The notes: generated by a model from the letters alone, not told the origin. Counted from the first letter of the stretch, positions 16,655-25,808 are shown. The stretch is 64,000 bases of DNA from an uncultured Spirochaetaceae bacterium (GCA_944389075.1 CALXLA010000020.1:1-64000); one strand, 5' to 3'. Program-made: numbers and translations.

Positions 16655-19390
16655 ATGGCAATGAAGCGTGCAGGACAGAGAAGACAGTTGGTATCCAGAC
16701 TATTCAGCTTGTGCATTGTTTTATTCATCCTGCTTATATCCTCATGCAAGATACCTGATACAGATTTCATGAGGCCGGCTGCTCCAACAGGAATCAATGC
16801 CACAAATGGCTATGATGGCGTAATCATGCTGACCTGGAATGAGGTTGATGATGCGATTGCATATTCTGTATGGAAGATTCCAAGCGCACAATATGAAGGC
16901 ATTTCATCAGAAAGCATCGATGAGACAGATGATGTCTATACCTGGCTTATCGGTAAACAGTTCGAGTGCTTAACAGAGACACCTTATGCAGCATATACAG
17001 ATATCGTTTCACAGTCTGGCGCTTATGTATATGCAGTTGTGGCAATCAAGGAAGATGGAAGTGGTTCTTATCTGTATTCAGTACCTAGTGAATATGCGGA
17101 AGGAAGTTCCATAACTGCAGATGAATCCATCGCTATTGAGGCTATAGGTACTGATTCATTCATAGACATATCATGGTCGGTTCCCAATATGTATTCAGTA
17201 CTTTCTGATAATGAGCAGATCCTATACGATGATTGCTTATTCACTGTCAGCTATAGGAAAGCAACTGAGGCTGAATGGCATATAGCTGCAGATGGAATCA
17301 GGGAAACTTCATATCAGATAGATAATGCATCGCTATCGCTCGATGCAGATGCTGATTATAGGATAATGATTGAAGGGCAAATCTTTGAAGATGGTTCTGA
17401 AATCAATACCATAGCGAGTCCTGTCTATGCGGTGAGAACTGATTCCAGACCATATCCCGTTGCAATGAAATCAGTTTCAGTGTCTCAGGGGACCATAAGA
17501 ACAGGCATTGAGATTACATGGGAATATCCCGATATTACGGAAAGCATACAGGAGCTTTATCAGTCTGGCTATCAGATTGAGAGGCTTAATGCGGACAATC
17601 AGTGGGCTGTCGTGCTTTCTGCTGATAAATGTGTTCCGGGAGAAACAAACTGGATCGATTCGACTGCTGAAAGCAATAAGCAGTACAGCTACAGAGTGCG
17701 TTTTTGCTATGTTTCCAAAGATGATGGCTCTGTGATAATGCAATCAGATGCAGATCCGATTACCGAAGCATCTGAGAAAGGTTGGAAGACATGGGTTCCT
17801 GCCGATATAAGCGTCATCGCTGGTGATATCAAGGGGATGGCACCAGCTCTTTCCAGGAATATCGAGATAAGCTGGACGTATGATGTTTCTGAAGAAGATG
17901 GTTCTTCATGGAAGGTCCGCATCAGCAACTGGTCGCAGCTGACAGGAAACGTCAGTAAAAGAGAACTCAATATAAATGCTCCTTTCGATACGTTCTACAT
18001 AAGCGTGGAAGATGATGCGTATCATTATTTCACATTCGAGCTTGTGCATATGGTAAACGGAGAGGAAATCGCCTATGGGGTATCCGGTGATGAGAATGAG
18101 AGCATCAGCTTCAATCAGAAAGCTGCGAGACTTCTTTCTTTTGCAGCATCGGATGATCTTGTCGATGCGATAAGACTTGAATGGACATTTGCAGACGGCG
18201 TTACGCTTGCTCCGGAGACTGTCGTGAGAATCTCAGAAGATGATGGTGACTATCTTCCGATAACAGCAATTTCCAGCAACGGGAATGGCTCATACTCCTA
18301 TGTGCATTCTGTTGATGACACAGACTCTCATAGCTACAGGATTTCTGTAAATGATGTATTCTTCGATGAGGTGGCCACTGGCAAAGTACTTAAGGCTCCC
18401 TCAGAGATACATGCGACAGATGGGGAATACAATGACAGGATCATCGTAACCTTTGATTCTTCCATTTATACCGATAGGATAAAGTACAAAGTCAGGGCAG
18501 GGGATGAAGAGCTCATATTCGAGGAATACCCCGAAGGAGGCTTTGTTATCGCAATAGAAGATGGAGCTGCTGATGGTACTATCCATGATGTTTCGAAAGC
18601 AGGCACTGTCTATGATGTCACAGTATCTGTCGCCAATAAGGATCAGGGCATATGGTCAGAGCCCGCTCCATCTGATCAGGGAAACATCCTTGGCGGGGCA
18701 GGGATGAACGTCAGAGCAGGAATGTATGAGAATCCAGATGAGTTCACTTTCTCATGGGGAAATCAGGCAATAGACGCAACTGACTATGATGTCTATCTGC
18801 TTCAGGATGGTCAGTATGCAAGACTTCCGGTTTCTCCGGATGTATCGGCTTCAGGATGTTCCATTCCATATAATTCTGTGGCAGGCGGCGATAGTTTCTC
18901 GGATGTCTATACATTCAAGATTGTACCGAGGAGGGGAGATGTATCTGCGCTGCTTGATTCTGTCGTGCCTGTTTCCAGTGCGTTGTTCAGTTCTCCAGAT
19001 GAGCTGGAAATATATGCTGACTCAGATAGTGTAGTCGTAGAATGGGATTCTTCTGTTAATGCATCTGCATATGCTGTGTATAAAGCACCTGCCATATCAG
19101 CTGATGATCTGGATGCATATGACTTTGTGACGATGGTTTTTGATAATCACTTCGTTGATAAGGATATAGATGGAGAATATGCCTACCTTGTCACATCTAT
19201 AGCAAAAGATGGAAAGACCGAATCACTGAAACGGCTGATGACAGGAAATTACCTGGAAGATGAATATTTTGATATTCCTCTGGAGAATGAAGTTATGGCA
19301 CCTTTTCCGATTCTCGACAGTATGACAGTTTATCCTGATATTAAATTGCCTGATTTTCCATTCAAGATACCAATGCATATAATCCATTAG
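16655..19390 (+). CDS. Fibronectin type III lipoprotein (911 aa), paralogue of the 1213-aa protein
   Basis: Signal peptide with lipobox LLISSC, then FN3-type domains that align along their length with the 6468-10109 protein: SVWKIPSAQYEGISSESI against SVWRIPSTQYGGISAESI, and ILGGAGMNVRAGMYENP against ILGGAAMNVTAGMYENP. It lacks the last ~300 residues of its paralogue and ends soon after the last FN3 domain (SVVVEWDSSVNASAYAVYK). AGGA precedes the ATG at 16655; ATG 16661 is also possible. It is monocistronic, with no barrel partner next to it. A duplication followed by truncation or divergence is the simplest reading. Confidence 0.85.
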   Translation: MAMKRAGQRRQLVSRLFSLCIVLFILLISSCKIPDTDFMRPAAPTGINATNGYDGVIMLTWNEVDDAIAYSVWKIPSAQYEGISSESIDETDDVYTWLIGKQFECLTETPYAAYTDIVSQSGAYVYAVVAIKEDGSGSYLYSVPSEYAEGSSITADESIAIEAIGTDSFIDISWSVPNMYSVLSDNEQILYDDCLFTVSYRKATEAEWHIAADGIRETSYQIDNASLSLDADADYRIMIEGQIFEDGSEINTIASPVYAVRTDSRPYPVAMKSVSVSQGTIRTGIEITWEYPDITESIQELYQSGYQIERLNADNQWAVVLSADKCVPGETNWIDSTAESNKQYSYRVRFCYVSKDDGSVIMQSDADPITEASEKGWKTWVPADISVIAGDIKGMAPALSRNIEISWTYDVSEEDGSSWKVRISNWSQLTGNVSKRELNINAPFDTFYISVEDDAYHYFTFELVHMVNGEEIAYGVSGDENESISFNQKAARLLSFAASDDLVDAIRLEWTFADGVTLAPETVVRISEDDGDYLPITAISSNGNGSYSYVHSVDDTDSHSYRISVNDVFFDEVATGKVLKAPSEIHATDGEYNDRIIVTFDSSIYTDRIKYKVRAGDEELIFEEYPEGGFVIAIEDGAADGTIHDVSKAGTVYDVTVSVANKDQGIWSEPAPSDQGNILGGAGMNVRAGMYENPDEFTFSWGNQAIDATDYDVYLLQDGQYARLPVSPDVSASGCSIPYNSVAGGDSFSDVYTFKIVPRRGDVSALLDSVVPVSSALFSSPDELEIYADSDSVVVEWDSSVNASAYAVYKAPAISADDLDAYDFVTMVFDNHFVDKDIDGEYAYLVTSIAKDGKTESLKRLMTGNYLEDEYFDIPLENEVMAPFPILDSMTVYPDIKLPDFPFKIPMHIIH

Positions 19391-19522
19391 AGGAGTATAT
19401 GATATCAGCATTGGATTAAATGAAAGGTTAGCCCCAGTTATAAATCCCGGAACTTACAGTACACAGCATAAATTTATTTACGGAGAATCTTGCAATATTG
19501 ATTTTTCTTTTAATAAAAATAA

Positions 19523-19594
19523 AGCCAAAGATGGGAGTCGAACCCGCGACCTGCTCATTACGAGTGAGCTGCTCTACCACTGAGCTACTTTGGC
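19523..19594 (-). tRNA. tRNA-Thr (CGT)
   Basis: Cloverleaf on the minus strand: acceptor GCCAAAG/CTTTGGC, D arm with AGCTCAGTGGTAGAGC, anticodon loop CTCGTAA (anticodon CGT) and T arm GGGTTCGACTCCC. CCA is not encoded. Confidence 0.96.
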
Positions 19595-19617
19595 ATTGCC
19601 AATCTGGCACTTCTGGG

Positions 19618-19646
19618 ATTATGCACGCAAAACAGTTTTAAGTAAA
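19618..19646 (-). promoter_or_regulatory. Promoter of tRNA-Thr
   Basis: On the minus strand TTTACT (19646-19641), 17-bp spacer, CATAAT (19623-19618), 24 bases upstream of the tRNA 5' end. Confidence 0.55.
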
Positions 19647-19740
19647 TAGATTTCAAAAATCTTTATAATATATTTTGATCGTGATGCACAAATAAGAGGG
19701 GGTTATATGTCATATATAAGCCTTTCTGTGTCTTATGCAT

Positions 19741-19767
19741 TTGACTGAATCATCTAAACAGTATTAT
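19741..19767 (+). promoter_or_regulatory. Candidate promoter for the 75-aa gene and tsaD
   Basis: TTGACT (19741-19746) and TATTAT (19762-19767) have a short 15-bp spacer; the start codon is 30 bases downstream. Confidence 0.4.
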
Positions 19768-19796
19768 CTTAACTCCAATAAGTCAGGAGGTCTTGG

Positions 19797-20024
19797 ATGG
19801 AAGAAATATTTCTGGATTCTGTAGAAGATCTCGGAGCTAGTTTCTCGTTTCTCAATGAGATTACCGAGAAATCCAAAAGCGATGGTGTCCAGATGGGAGT
19901 ACCTTGGACGCAGAGTGTCTATGAATATCTTTTCGAACTTCCTTTCGCTCAGGATTTCGCAATGATATTCGATGGACTTGAGCCATTTGATTCTTCAGAT
20001 CCACAGGATTTCGATATTAAATAA
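19797..20024 (+). CDS. Small acidic hypothetical protein (75 aa) coupled to tsaD
   Basis: A strong ribosome binding site (CAGGAGGTCTTGG) precedes the ATG. The stop codon overlaps the tsaD start (TAATG), so the two are translationally coupled. The protein is acidic (MEEIFLDSVEDLGASF, FDSSDPQDFDIK) and without signal peptide or membrane helix. I do not recognise the family. Coupling suggests an accessory role for TsaD or a regulatory leader cistron, but the sequence gives no direct clue. Confidence 0.75.
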   Translation: MEEIFLDSVEDLGASFSFLNEITEKSKSDGVQMGVPWTQSVYEYLFELPFAQDFAMIFDGLEPFDSSDPQDFDIK

Positions 20025-21037
20025 TGATAGTACTTGGCATTGAAACAAGCTGCGATGAATGTTCTGCAGCAGTAGTTAGGGATGGACATGAAATCCTTTC
20101 GAATATAATAGCAACTCAGATAGAGCTCCATAAGCCATATCAGGGAGTTGTGCCTGAGCTTGCATCTCGCCTCCATACGGAATGGATAGCTCAGGTGGTC
20201 GAGGCTGCAATCGCATCCGCAGGGATTACGAAGAACGATCTGGATGCAGTTGCTGTCACATCGCGACCCGGGCTTCTGGGGTCACTGCTTGTAGGCGTAA
20301 GCTTCGCGAAGTTCTATGCAAAAGCACTTGGGATCCCGTTTATCGGAATCGACCATATCAGAGCGCATCTCTATGCGTCGCAGATCGAGAATCCGCTTGA
20401 GTATCCGTATCTTGGGGTACTTGTATCCGGTGGCCATACTGTAATCTGCAAAGTCAACTCTTATGATGATGTTGATGTCCTCGGAACTACAATCGATGAT
20501 GCAATAGGCGAGGCTTTCGATAAGGTCGCCAAATTCTACGATCTTGGTTATCCAGGTGGCGTTGTCATTGACAGGCTTGCCAAGAATGGCAATCCGACAG
20601 CATTCCTTTTCCCGGGACCTTCCCTTGATAAGGATGAGCACATGTATGACATGAGCTATTCAGGTCTGAAGACTGCTGTGATCAATCAGAAGGACAAGTT
20701 CAGGACAGAAGGTGCCGAGGATACTCCTGAGAATATCGCGGCATCATTCCAGCGTCAGGCTGTAGGCATACTCATGAAGCGTGTGAAGCTTGCTCTCAAG
20801 GATACAGGACTCAAGCGTGTAAGCGCAGGTGGCGGTGTTGCTGCGAATTCGCTTCTCAGGGCTGAGCTCAAGGATCTTGAGAAAAGCGGATATACAGTGA
20901 CATTCCCATCTCTGAAGCTCTGTACGGACAATGGAGCTATGGTTGCAGGACTTGGATACAGATATCTTATGGACGGCAAGAGCGATGATGACTTCCTTTC
21001 AGCATCAGCTCGTGTTACTGCTTTCAAGAAGTTCTGA
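20024..21037 (+). CDS. tsaD: tRNA N6-adenosine threonylcarbamoyltransferase TsaD
   Basis: 337 residues, the usual length. TsaD transfers the threonylcarbamoyl group from TC-AMP to A37 of ANN-decoding tRNAs with TsaB and TsaE. It belongs to the ASKHA fold: MIVLGIETSCDECSAAVV is the N-terminal phosphate loop, the metal ligands His111 and His115 are in IDHIRAH, and VLVSGGHT, YPGG and GGVAANS follow. Neither tsaB nor tsaE is in the window. It is the second gene of a two-gene unit; no clear terminator is seen before the tRNA promoter downstream. Confidence 0.97.
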   Translation: MIVLGIETSCDECSAAVVRDGHEILSNIIATQIELHKPYQGVVPELASRLHTEWIAQVVEAAIASAGITKNDLDAVAVTSRPGLLGSLLVGVSFAKFYAKALGIPFIGIDHIRAHLYASQIENPLEYPYLGVLVSGGHTVICKVNSYDDVDVLGTTIDDAIGEAFDKVAKFYDLGYPGGVVIDRLAKNGNPTAFLFPGPSLDKDEHMYDMSYSGLKTAVINQKDKFRTEGAEDTPENIAASFQRQAVGILMKRVKLALKDTGLKRVSAGGGVAANSLLRAELKDLEKSGYTVTFPSLKLCTDNGAMVAGLGYRYLMDGKSDDDFLSASARVTAFKKF

Positions 21038-21096
21038 TGCTAATTCGTTATCATGAAATATGTTAAGAAAATGTTATAAATATTTTCGAAAATGTA

Positions 21097-21125
21097 TTGA
21101 CATATTCCTGATAAATCCATATCCT
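21097..21125 (+). promoter_or_regulatory. Promoter of the tRNA-Gln/tRNA-Glu unit
   Basis: TTGACA (21097-21102), 17-bp spacer, TATCCT (21120-21125), 20 bases upstream of tRNA-Gln. Confidence 0.75.
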
Positions 21126-21145
21126 TGCTAAGGATTCAGTAGATT

Positions 21146-21216
21146 TGGGATGTGGTGTAACGGTAACACTGCAGATTCTGGTTCTGCCTTTGGGGGTTCG
21201 AGTCCCTCCATCCCAG
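21146..21216 (+). tRNA. tRNA-Gln (CTG)
   Basis: Acceptor TGGGATG/CATCCCA, anticodon stem GCAGA/TCTGC with loop TTCTGGT (anticodon CTG) and T arm GGGGTTCGAGTCCC. CCA is not encoded. Six bases separate it from tRNA-Glu, so they are cotranscribed. Confidence 0.95.
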
Positions 21217-21222
21217 CAAGAT

Positions 21223-21294
21223 GGTTCCTTCGTCTAATGGTTAGGACAGGAGATTCTCAGTCTCTAAATAGGGGTTCGATTCCCCTAGGAACTA
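21223..21294 (+). tRNA. tRNA-Glu (CTC)
   Basis: Acceptor GGTTCCT/AGGAACT, D arm with GTCTAATGGTTAGGAC, anticodon loop TTCTCAG (anticodon CTC) and T arm GGGGTTCGATTCCCC. CCA is not encoded. A strong terminator follows. Confidence 0.95.
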
Positions 21295-21298
21295 AAAG

Positions 21299-21328
21299 CC
21301 TAGTTCTTCAAGCAGGAACTAGGTTTTT
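21299..21328 (+). terminator. Terminator of the tRNA pair
   Basis: CCTAGTTC/GAACTAGG, an 8-bp perfect stem with TTTTT behind it. An A run on the left side (AAAAG) lets it also serve the convergent flavodoxin-ferredoxin gene. Confidence 0.92.
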
Positions 21329-21333
21329 CTTTA

Positions 21334-22173
21334 TCATAAAATTCCAAGCATCCTGTCTGCATTCCTGTAGTATTTCCTGTAAAGGCGGGGAAGCTTCTCC
21401 GCAGGAATCCTATTCTCATGGAGTTCAGGAAGATTGTAAGAGCCATTGACCTTCCATCCGTTTAGCAGCCCGAGGGATATCGCATTTTCCGGACAGTGAA
21501 ATGAGCATCTTGTACATAGTGCGCAGCCTTTGTGGAATACAGGCCTGTCATTTTCCATTGTGATTGCTTTCATGGGACAGTGCGATGCACATCTGCCGCA
21601 ACCCGTGCAATTGTCATCAGCTTTCATCAGCGCTCCCTGAAATGAAGCATATGGCCATTCTATTCTGAAAGCTAACGAGATGAAGTGCCTTACAGGCATG
21701 AGAGGGAATCTTTCCTGTATTTCATTCTCCAGCGATCGGGCGTGGATGGCTACAAGTCTTCTCATATACCAGAGCATATGTCCAGCCATCTCGTCAGTAT
21801 GCCGGAAAATCATATTGTAAGGCATTACGTAATGTCTTTCTGAAAGGGTAGTGAATTGCGAAAGGATGTGACGCAGCGGAATCGATGATGAGTCGTTGAA
21901 GCAGAGACCTTCGCCTCCTGTGTGGAATATGAACATCCTGGCAGGCTTTTTCCTGCTTAGCTTCCTTGCGAATGATACGGCGATATGCGGTGGATTGAAT
22001 GCATGGACAGGATAGCCGAATCCTATCAGGTCCGCATCTTCATCTGCAGGTTCCGTATCCTTTTCGATCTCTATGATGGATACTGAGAATCCTTTGAGCT
22101 CCTTTCTGTATGTCTCTGCCACAAATAGCGTGTTCCCTGTTCCTGAGAACACATAAATCACGCATTTCCGCAC
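21334..22173 (-). CDS. EFR1-family flavodoxin-ferredoxin fusion protein
   Basis: 279 residues: an N-terminal flavodoxin-like domain (VFSGTGNTLFVAE, the FMN phosphate loop; GFGYPVHAFNPP) and a C-terminal 2x[4Fe-4S] ferredoxin domain with CTGCGRCASHCP and CALCTRCSFHCP. This is the EFR1 family layout, common in anaerobes. It is expected to carry electrons in the cytoplasm between low-potential donors and an unknown acceptor. Monocistronic and convergent with the tRNA pair. No partner oxidoreductase is adjacent, so the partner cannot be named. Confidence 0.9.
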   Translation of the reverse strand: MRKCVIYVFSGTGNTLFVAETYRKELKGFSVSIIEIEKDTEPADEDADLIGFGYPVHAFNPPHIAVSFARKLSRKKPARMFIFHTGGEGLCFNDSSSIPLRHILSQFTTLSERHYVMPYNMIFRHTDEMAGHMLWYMRRLVAIHARSLENEIQERFPLMPVRHFISLAFRIEWPYASFQGALMKADDNCTGCGRCASHCPMKAITMENDRPVFHKGCALCTRCSFHCPENAISLGLLNGWKVNGSYNLPELHENRIPAEKLPRLYRKYYRNADRMLGIL

Positions 22174-22219
22174 ATGATTAGATTAGCCTTCCCACGAACG
22201 CTTTGCAACAGCTTAATTG

Positions 22220-22248
22220 TTGACAATGAAAAGAGCAATTGCTAACAT
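22220..22248 (+). promoter_or_regulatory. Promoter of the ABC-F/coaX operon
   Basis: TTGACA (22220-22225), 17-bp spacer, TAACAT (22243-22248), in the divergent gap; the ATG is about 40 bases downstream. Confidence 0.7.
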
Positions 22249-22289
22249 AGCCACGGCTTGAAAGGCCTATCATAATCACTGGAGAAGCA

Positions 22290-23927
22290 ATGATTACAGC
22301 ATCTAATGTCTCTCTCTCTTATGGGACGCAGGTTCTATTCAAGGAAGTCAATATCAAATTCACGCCAGGCAACTGCTATGGCATCATCGGAGCAAATGGA
22401 GCAGGCAAGTCAACGTTCCTGAAAATCCTGTCAGGCGAGATTGAGCCTGATACAGGCGAAATCATCATCACCCCGGGTGAGAGGATGGCCGTTCTCAGGC
22501 AGGACCACTTCGCTTTCAATGATTACCGCGTAATCGATACAGTCATCATGGGCTATCAGAAGCTCTATGATGTGATGAAGGAAAGGGATGAGATCTATTC
22601 AAAGCCCGATTTCTCGGAGGAAGATGGGATAAGGGCCGCAGAGCTTGAAGGTGAGTTCGCGGAGCTCGGAGGCTGGGAAGCAGAAGCAAATGCCGGCCAG
22701 ATGCTTGATGGTCTTGGAATCGAGCAGGAGCTTCATGAGAAGAAAATGAGCGAAATCGAGGACAATCTCAAGGTCCGCGTGCTTCTCGCTCAGGCGCTTT
22801 TCGGCAATCCTGATATCCTTCTTCTCGATGAGCCTACGAACCATCTCGATCTTGAGTCCATTCACTGGCTTGAGGATTACCTCGAGACTTTCAACAATAC
22901 AGTCATCGTAGTTTCTCACGACAGACACTTCCTCAATACTGTCTGTACTCATATCTGCGATATCGATTATGGCAAGATCCAGCTTTATGTCGGAAACTAC
23001 GATTTCTGGTACATGTCATCACAGCTTGCCGCAAAGCAGATGAAGGATGAGAAGAAGAGAAGGGATGAGAAGATCGCAGAACTCAAGGAATTCATCCAGC
23101 GATTCTCCTCAAATGTCGCAAAGGCAAAGCAGGCAACAAGCCGCAAGAAGCTTATCGACAAACTTACGATCGATGACATAAAGCCATCATCGAGAAGGTT
23201 CCCTTATGTTGCATTCAAGCCTAACAGGGAAATCGGCAATAATGCGCTTGAGATAAAGAATCTTTCGAAGACAATCGAAGGAGAGAAGGTCCTCGATAAT
23301 CTTTCCATTCTGGTCAACCCAGGCGATAAGATCGCATTCGTTGGTCCTAACCACTATGCGAAGACTGTCCTCTTCCAGATTCTTGCAGGCGAGATGGAGC
23401 CTGATGAAGGCACTTACACATGGGGTGTCACTACGTCTCTCTCATACTTTCCGAAGGATAACTCAAAGATGTTCGCGGATAATGAGTCCATTGCGGACTT
23501 CCTTCAGAAGTATTCCAAGGAAGATGATGACACATATGTGCGCTCGTTCCTCGGAAGAATGCTCTTCACAGGCGATGAGGCTCTCAAGCCATGCAATGTC
23601 CTTTCAGGTGGTGAGCGGGTAAGGGTAGTGCTTGCCAAGATGATGCTTGAGGGTGCTAACTGCATGATATTCGATGAGCCGACATCCCATCTTGATCTTG
23701 AGGCTATCCAGTCGCTGAACAATGGCATAATCGATTTCAAGGGCGTTGTGCTCTTCAATTCCCATGACCATCAGTTCGTTGACTCAATTGCGAACAGAAT
23801 CATCGAGTTCACACCAGCTGGCATCATAGACAGAATGATGAAGTTCGATGATTACATCAACGATGAATCGGTAAAGGCTCTCAGGGCAAAAGCTTATGAG
23901 AACGAGAAAGGAGTTGTTCTTCTCTGA
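22290..23927 (+). CDS. ABC-F family ATPase (YbiT-like)
   Basis: 545 residues with two ABC cassettes and no membrane segments, hence an ABC-F translation factor acting at the ribosomal E site. First cassette: Walker A GANGAGKST, Walker B ILLLDEPTNHLDL, with the signature replaced by IEDNLKVRVLLAQALF. Linker: KQMKDEKKRRDEKIAELKEFIQRF. Second cassette: degenerate Walker A GPNHYAKT, normal signature LSGGERVRVV and MIFDEPTSHLDLEAI with NSHDHQF. The odd signature and second P-loop occur in the YbiT/YkpA-like branch as I remember it, so the gene is probably intact. GGAGAAGC precedes the ATG. The stop overlaps the coaX start. Confidence 0.92.
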   Translation: MITASNVSLSYGTQVLFKEVNIKFTPGNCYGIIGANGAGKSTFLKILSGEIEPDTGEIIITPGERMAVLRQDHFAFNDYRVIDTVIMGYQKLYDVMKERDEIYSKPDFSEEDGIRAAELEGEFAELGGWEAEANAGQMLDGLGIEQELHEKKMSEIEDNLKVRVLLAQALFGNPDILLLDEPTNHLDLESIHWLEDYLETFNNTVIVVSHDRHFLNTVCTHICDIDYGKIQLYVGNYDFWYMSSQLAAKQMKDEKKRRDEKIAELKEFIQRFSSNVAKAKQATSRKKLIDKLTIDDIKPSSRRFPYVAFKPNREIGNNALEIKNLSKTIEGEKVLDNLSILVNPGDKIAFVGPNHYAKTVLFQILAGEMEPDEGTYTWGVTTSLSYFPKDNSKMFADNESIADFLQKYSKEDDDTYVRSFLGRMLFTGDEALKPCNVLSGGERVRVVLAKMMLEGANCMIFDEPTSHLDLEAIQSLNNGIIDFKGVVLFNSHDHQFVDSIANRIIEFTPAGIIDRMMKFDDYINDESVKALRAKAYENEKGVVLL

Positions 23928-24694
23928 TGCTTGTAGCTGCGGATATCGGAAACACGAACATAGTGCTTGCCATCTTCGATGATGGCAGGTTTGTCAATTC
24001 ATGGCGTGTCTACACGGATGCGAAAAAAACAAGCGATGAGTACTTTGTCGTGTTCAATGCCTTATTCCGTGAAGGCGGTGTGAAAGCTGGGGATGTATCT
24101 TCCGCTATCATCTCATCCGTTGTTCCGAATCTTACGCGCTCTGTTGAGAAGAACCTGAGAAGGCTTTTCTCCGTAAGCCCTCTGATCATAACCCATGATG
24201 TGGAAACAGGATTGGTGAAGGATTCGATTCCTGCTGAGCTTGGTTCGGATCTGCTGTGCAATCTTTCTTATGCACATAATCAGCATCCTGACAAGGATGT
24301 CCTTGTCGTTGATTTCGGAACAGCCCTTACGCTGTCAGCTGTAGATAAAGAAGGGAAAGTCGTAGGATGTTCCATTGCTCCCGGGCTTGTGACTGCTGTC
24401 AATGCGCTTTTCGGCAGCACAGCGCAGCTTCCGCAGGTTGAGCTGAAGGTCCCTGAGAAGGCTATGGGCAGAGACAGCCAGACATCCATCAGGGCAGGTA
24501 TCATGATGGGATATGCAGGACTTGTCGAGTCCATGATAAAGCGTACAGAGGAAGAGATGGCAACAGAGCTGTATGTAATAGCGACAGGCGGACTCAGCCA
24601 GACGATATCACCGCTGATTCCGCGGATAAACGAGCTGAATCCTTATCATACGCTCTGCGGCCTCGATCTGATTGCAAGGCTCAACAGGAGCTGA
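23927..24694 (+). CDS. coaX: Type III pantothenate kinase CoaX
   Basis: 255 residues. CoaX phosphorylates pantothenate in the first step of coenzyme A synthesis and belongs to the ASKHA fold. Motifs: ADIGNTNIVLAIF (phosphate loop), DFGTALTLSAV and SIAPGLVTAVNALF, followed by an ATGGL adenosine-type segment. TGATG couples it to the ABC-F gene. CoaD, the fourth enzyme of the pathway, is also in this window at 41269. The last 14 bp overlap the convergent M29-like gene. Confidence 0.96.
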   Translation: MLVAADIGNTNIVLAIFDDGRFVNSWRVYTDAKKTSDEYFVVFNALFREGGVKAGDVSSAIISSVVPNLTRSVEKNLRRLFSVSPLIITHDVETGLVKDSIPAELGSDLLCNLSYAHNQHPDKDVLVVDFGTALTLSAVDKEGKVVGCSIAPGLVTAVNALFGSTAQLPQVELKVPEKAMGRDSQTSIRAGIMMGYAGLVESMIKRTEEEMATELYVIATGGLSQTISPLIPRINELNPYHTLCGLDLIARLNRS

Positions 24695-25796
24695 TGAATC
24701 CATCGCTTGCGATAGTAATCTCATCGCCATCGGTATCGGTGGCGATTATTTCTGTCGTACTGCTTCCGAATGGTATGGTAATCGATGCGATGCTGTCATT
24801 TGCCTTTGAGAGGGCTTCCTCTGTAAGGATCCCATCAGGCTTCGGACCGCCCAGAGTAAGCGAGAATGTCCTGATCCTGTCCCATTCAGGGATTGCATAG
24901 AAACCGCTGTCAAGGCCTATGAAGTCAGACATGATCAGCTCAGATACCTTTCCTGCGTTCTCATCCTGTTTAAGATACCACTCGAAAGGGAATGATGCGC
25001 TGAAGTCAGAGAGCTGCCCATCTTTGTATGAGAGAGTCAGATGCCTCTCTGGCTCTGAGAAGAACATGAATGGCTTGGTAGCTGAGACAACGCCATTCAC
25101 GCTGCTGCTGTCTATCAGTCTCGAAATCTCACCAGAGACCACGGAAGGAACGAATCTCCTTCCGTCAGCAAGCTCATAGATACCTGTCACGAACTCTGTG
25201 CCATCAAGGAAGCTGAATGAAATATCAGTACCATTCTCATCGAAGATATGGCATCCTTTTAGCTTCAGACTGTTCATGTATGTGCATTCCTCGATGATTT
25301 CCTCATCTCTTTTCCTCAGGAGCTTCTGGAAATCATCATCTTCCAGGAAGAGAAGCGATGATATGAGCTCAAGAGATCGCTCATCTGATATATTGTCCCA
25401 GTCTTCAGACGGGACAGGAGCAGACGCAAAAGGCACCGCCGCCTTCCTCATATCGAGAGGCTCTGCAAGATGTCTGTATTCCTGGAGTATCCTAAGAGGC
25501 AGTGTATCAATCTCATTATCCCTTTCACGGTTCCTGAATACAGGAAGATGAAGCATGGCTGTCGGGCTGAGGCCGATAGGGAAGTCTGTCTCTGCCTCTT
25601 CCTTTTCAGTAACCTTGCCATTCTCGATATACTGGATATATGTGCCATTGCCTGTCAGGGCTTTTGCCTTCTTTGCGATAAGATGGGCAATATCGCTATT
25701 GGCTTCTTCTGTGTTTATCGAAAGGACATCTCCCTTCCTGAGTCTCAGTGCATAGCCGAGAATTACATCTGCATAGCGGTCGATAATGTAGTTCAT
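24681..25796 (-). CDS. Degenerate M29 (thermophilic aminopeptidase)-like protein
   Basis: 371 residues. The N-terminus (YADVILGYALRLRKGDVLSIN) and C-terminus (SITIPFGSSTTEIIATD, DGDEITIASDGFI) match the ends of M29 aminopeptidases, and GVVSATKPFMF plus LTLSYKDGQLSDFSAS fit the middle. The usual metal-ligand segments (PTEEVF near the middle and a later HLALG-type stretch) are not recognisable: where they should be I read ELADGRRFVPS and LDSGFYAIPEWDRI. It is probably catalytically altered or inactive. The start has only a weak GGA upstream. A terminator for tRNA-Gly sits 13 bases upstream of its start codon. Confidence 0.65.
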   Translation of the reverse strand: MNYIIDRYADVILGYALRLRKGDVLSINTEEANSDIAHLIAKKAKALTGNGTYIQYIENGKVTEKEEAETDFPIGLSPTAMLHLPVFRNRERDNEIDTLPLRILQEYRHLAEPLDMRKAAVPFASAPVPSEDWDNISDERSLELISSLLFLEDDDFQKLLRKRDEEIIEECTYMNSLKLKGCHIFDENGTDISFSFLDGTEFVTGIYELADGRRFVPSVVSGEISRLIDSSSVNGVVSATKPFMFFSEPERHLTLSYKDGQLSDFSASFPFEWYLKQDENAGKVSELIMSDFIGLDSGFYAIPEWDRIRTFSLTLGGPKPDGILTEEALSKANDSIASITIPFGSSTTEIIATDTDGDEITIASDGFISSC

Positions 25797-25808
25797 TTAT
25801 ATTCCATT

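Noticed and set aside
19428-19610. 60-codon minus-strand frame
   Set aside because: It runs through tRNA-Thr and has no coding features.
19605-19625. Second sigma54 site (TGGCAC near tRNA-Thr)
   Set aside because: No GC occurs ten bases after the GG.
21150-21449. 99-codon plus-strand frame
   Set aside because: It crosses two tRNA genes and a terminator.
22290-23927. ABC-F gene broken because of a bad P-loop and signature
   Set aside because: These variants recur in the YbiT-like branch as far as I know, and the frame is full-length.
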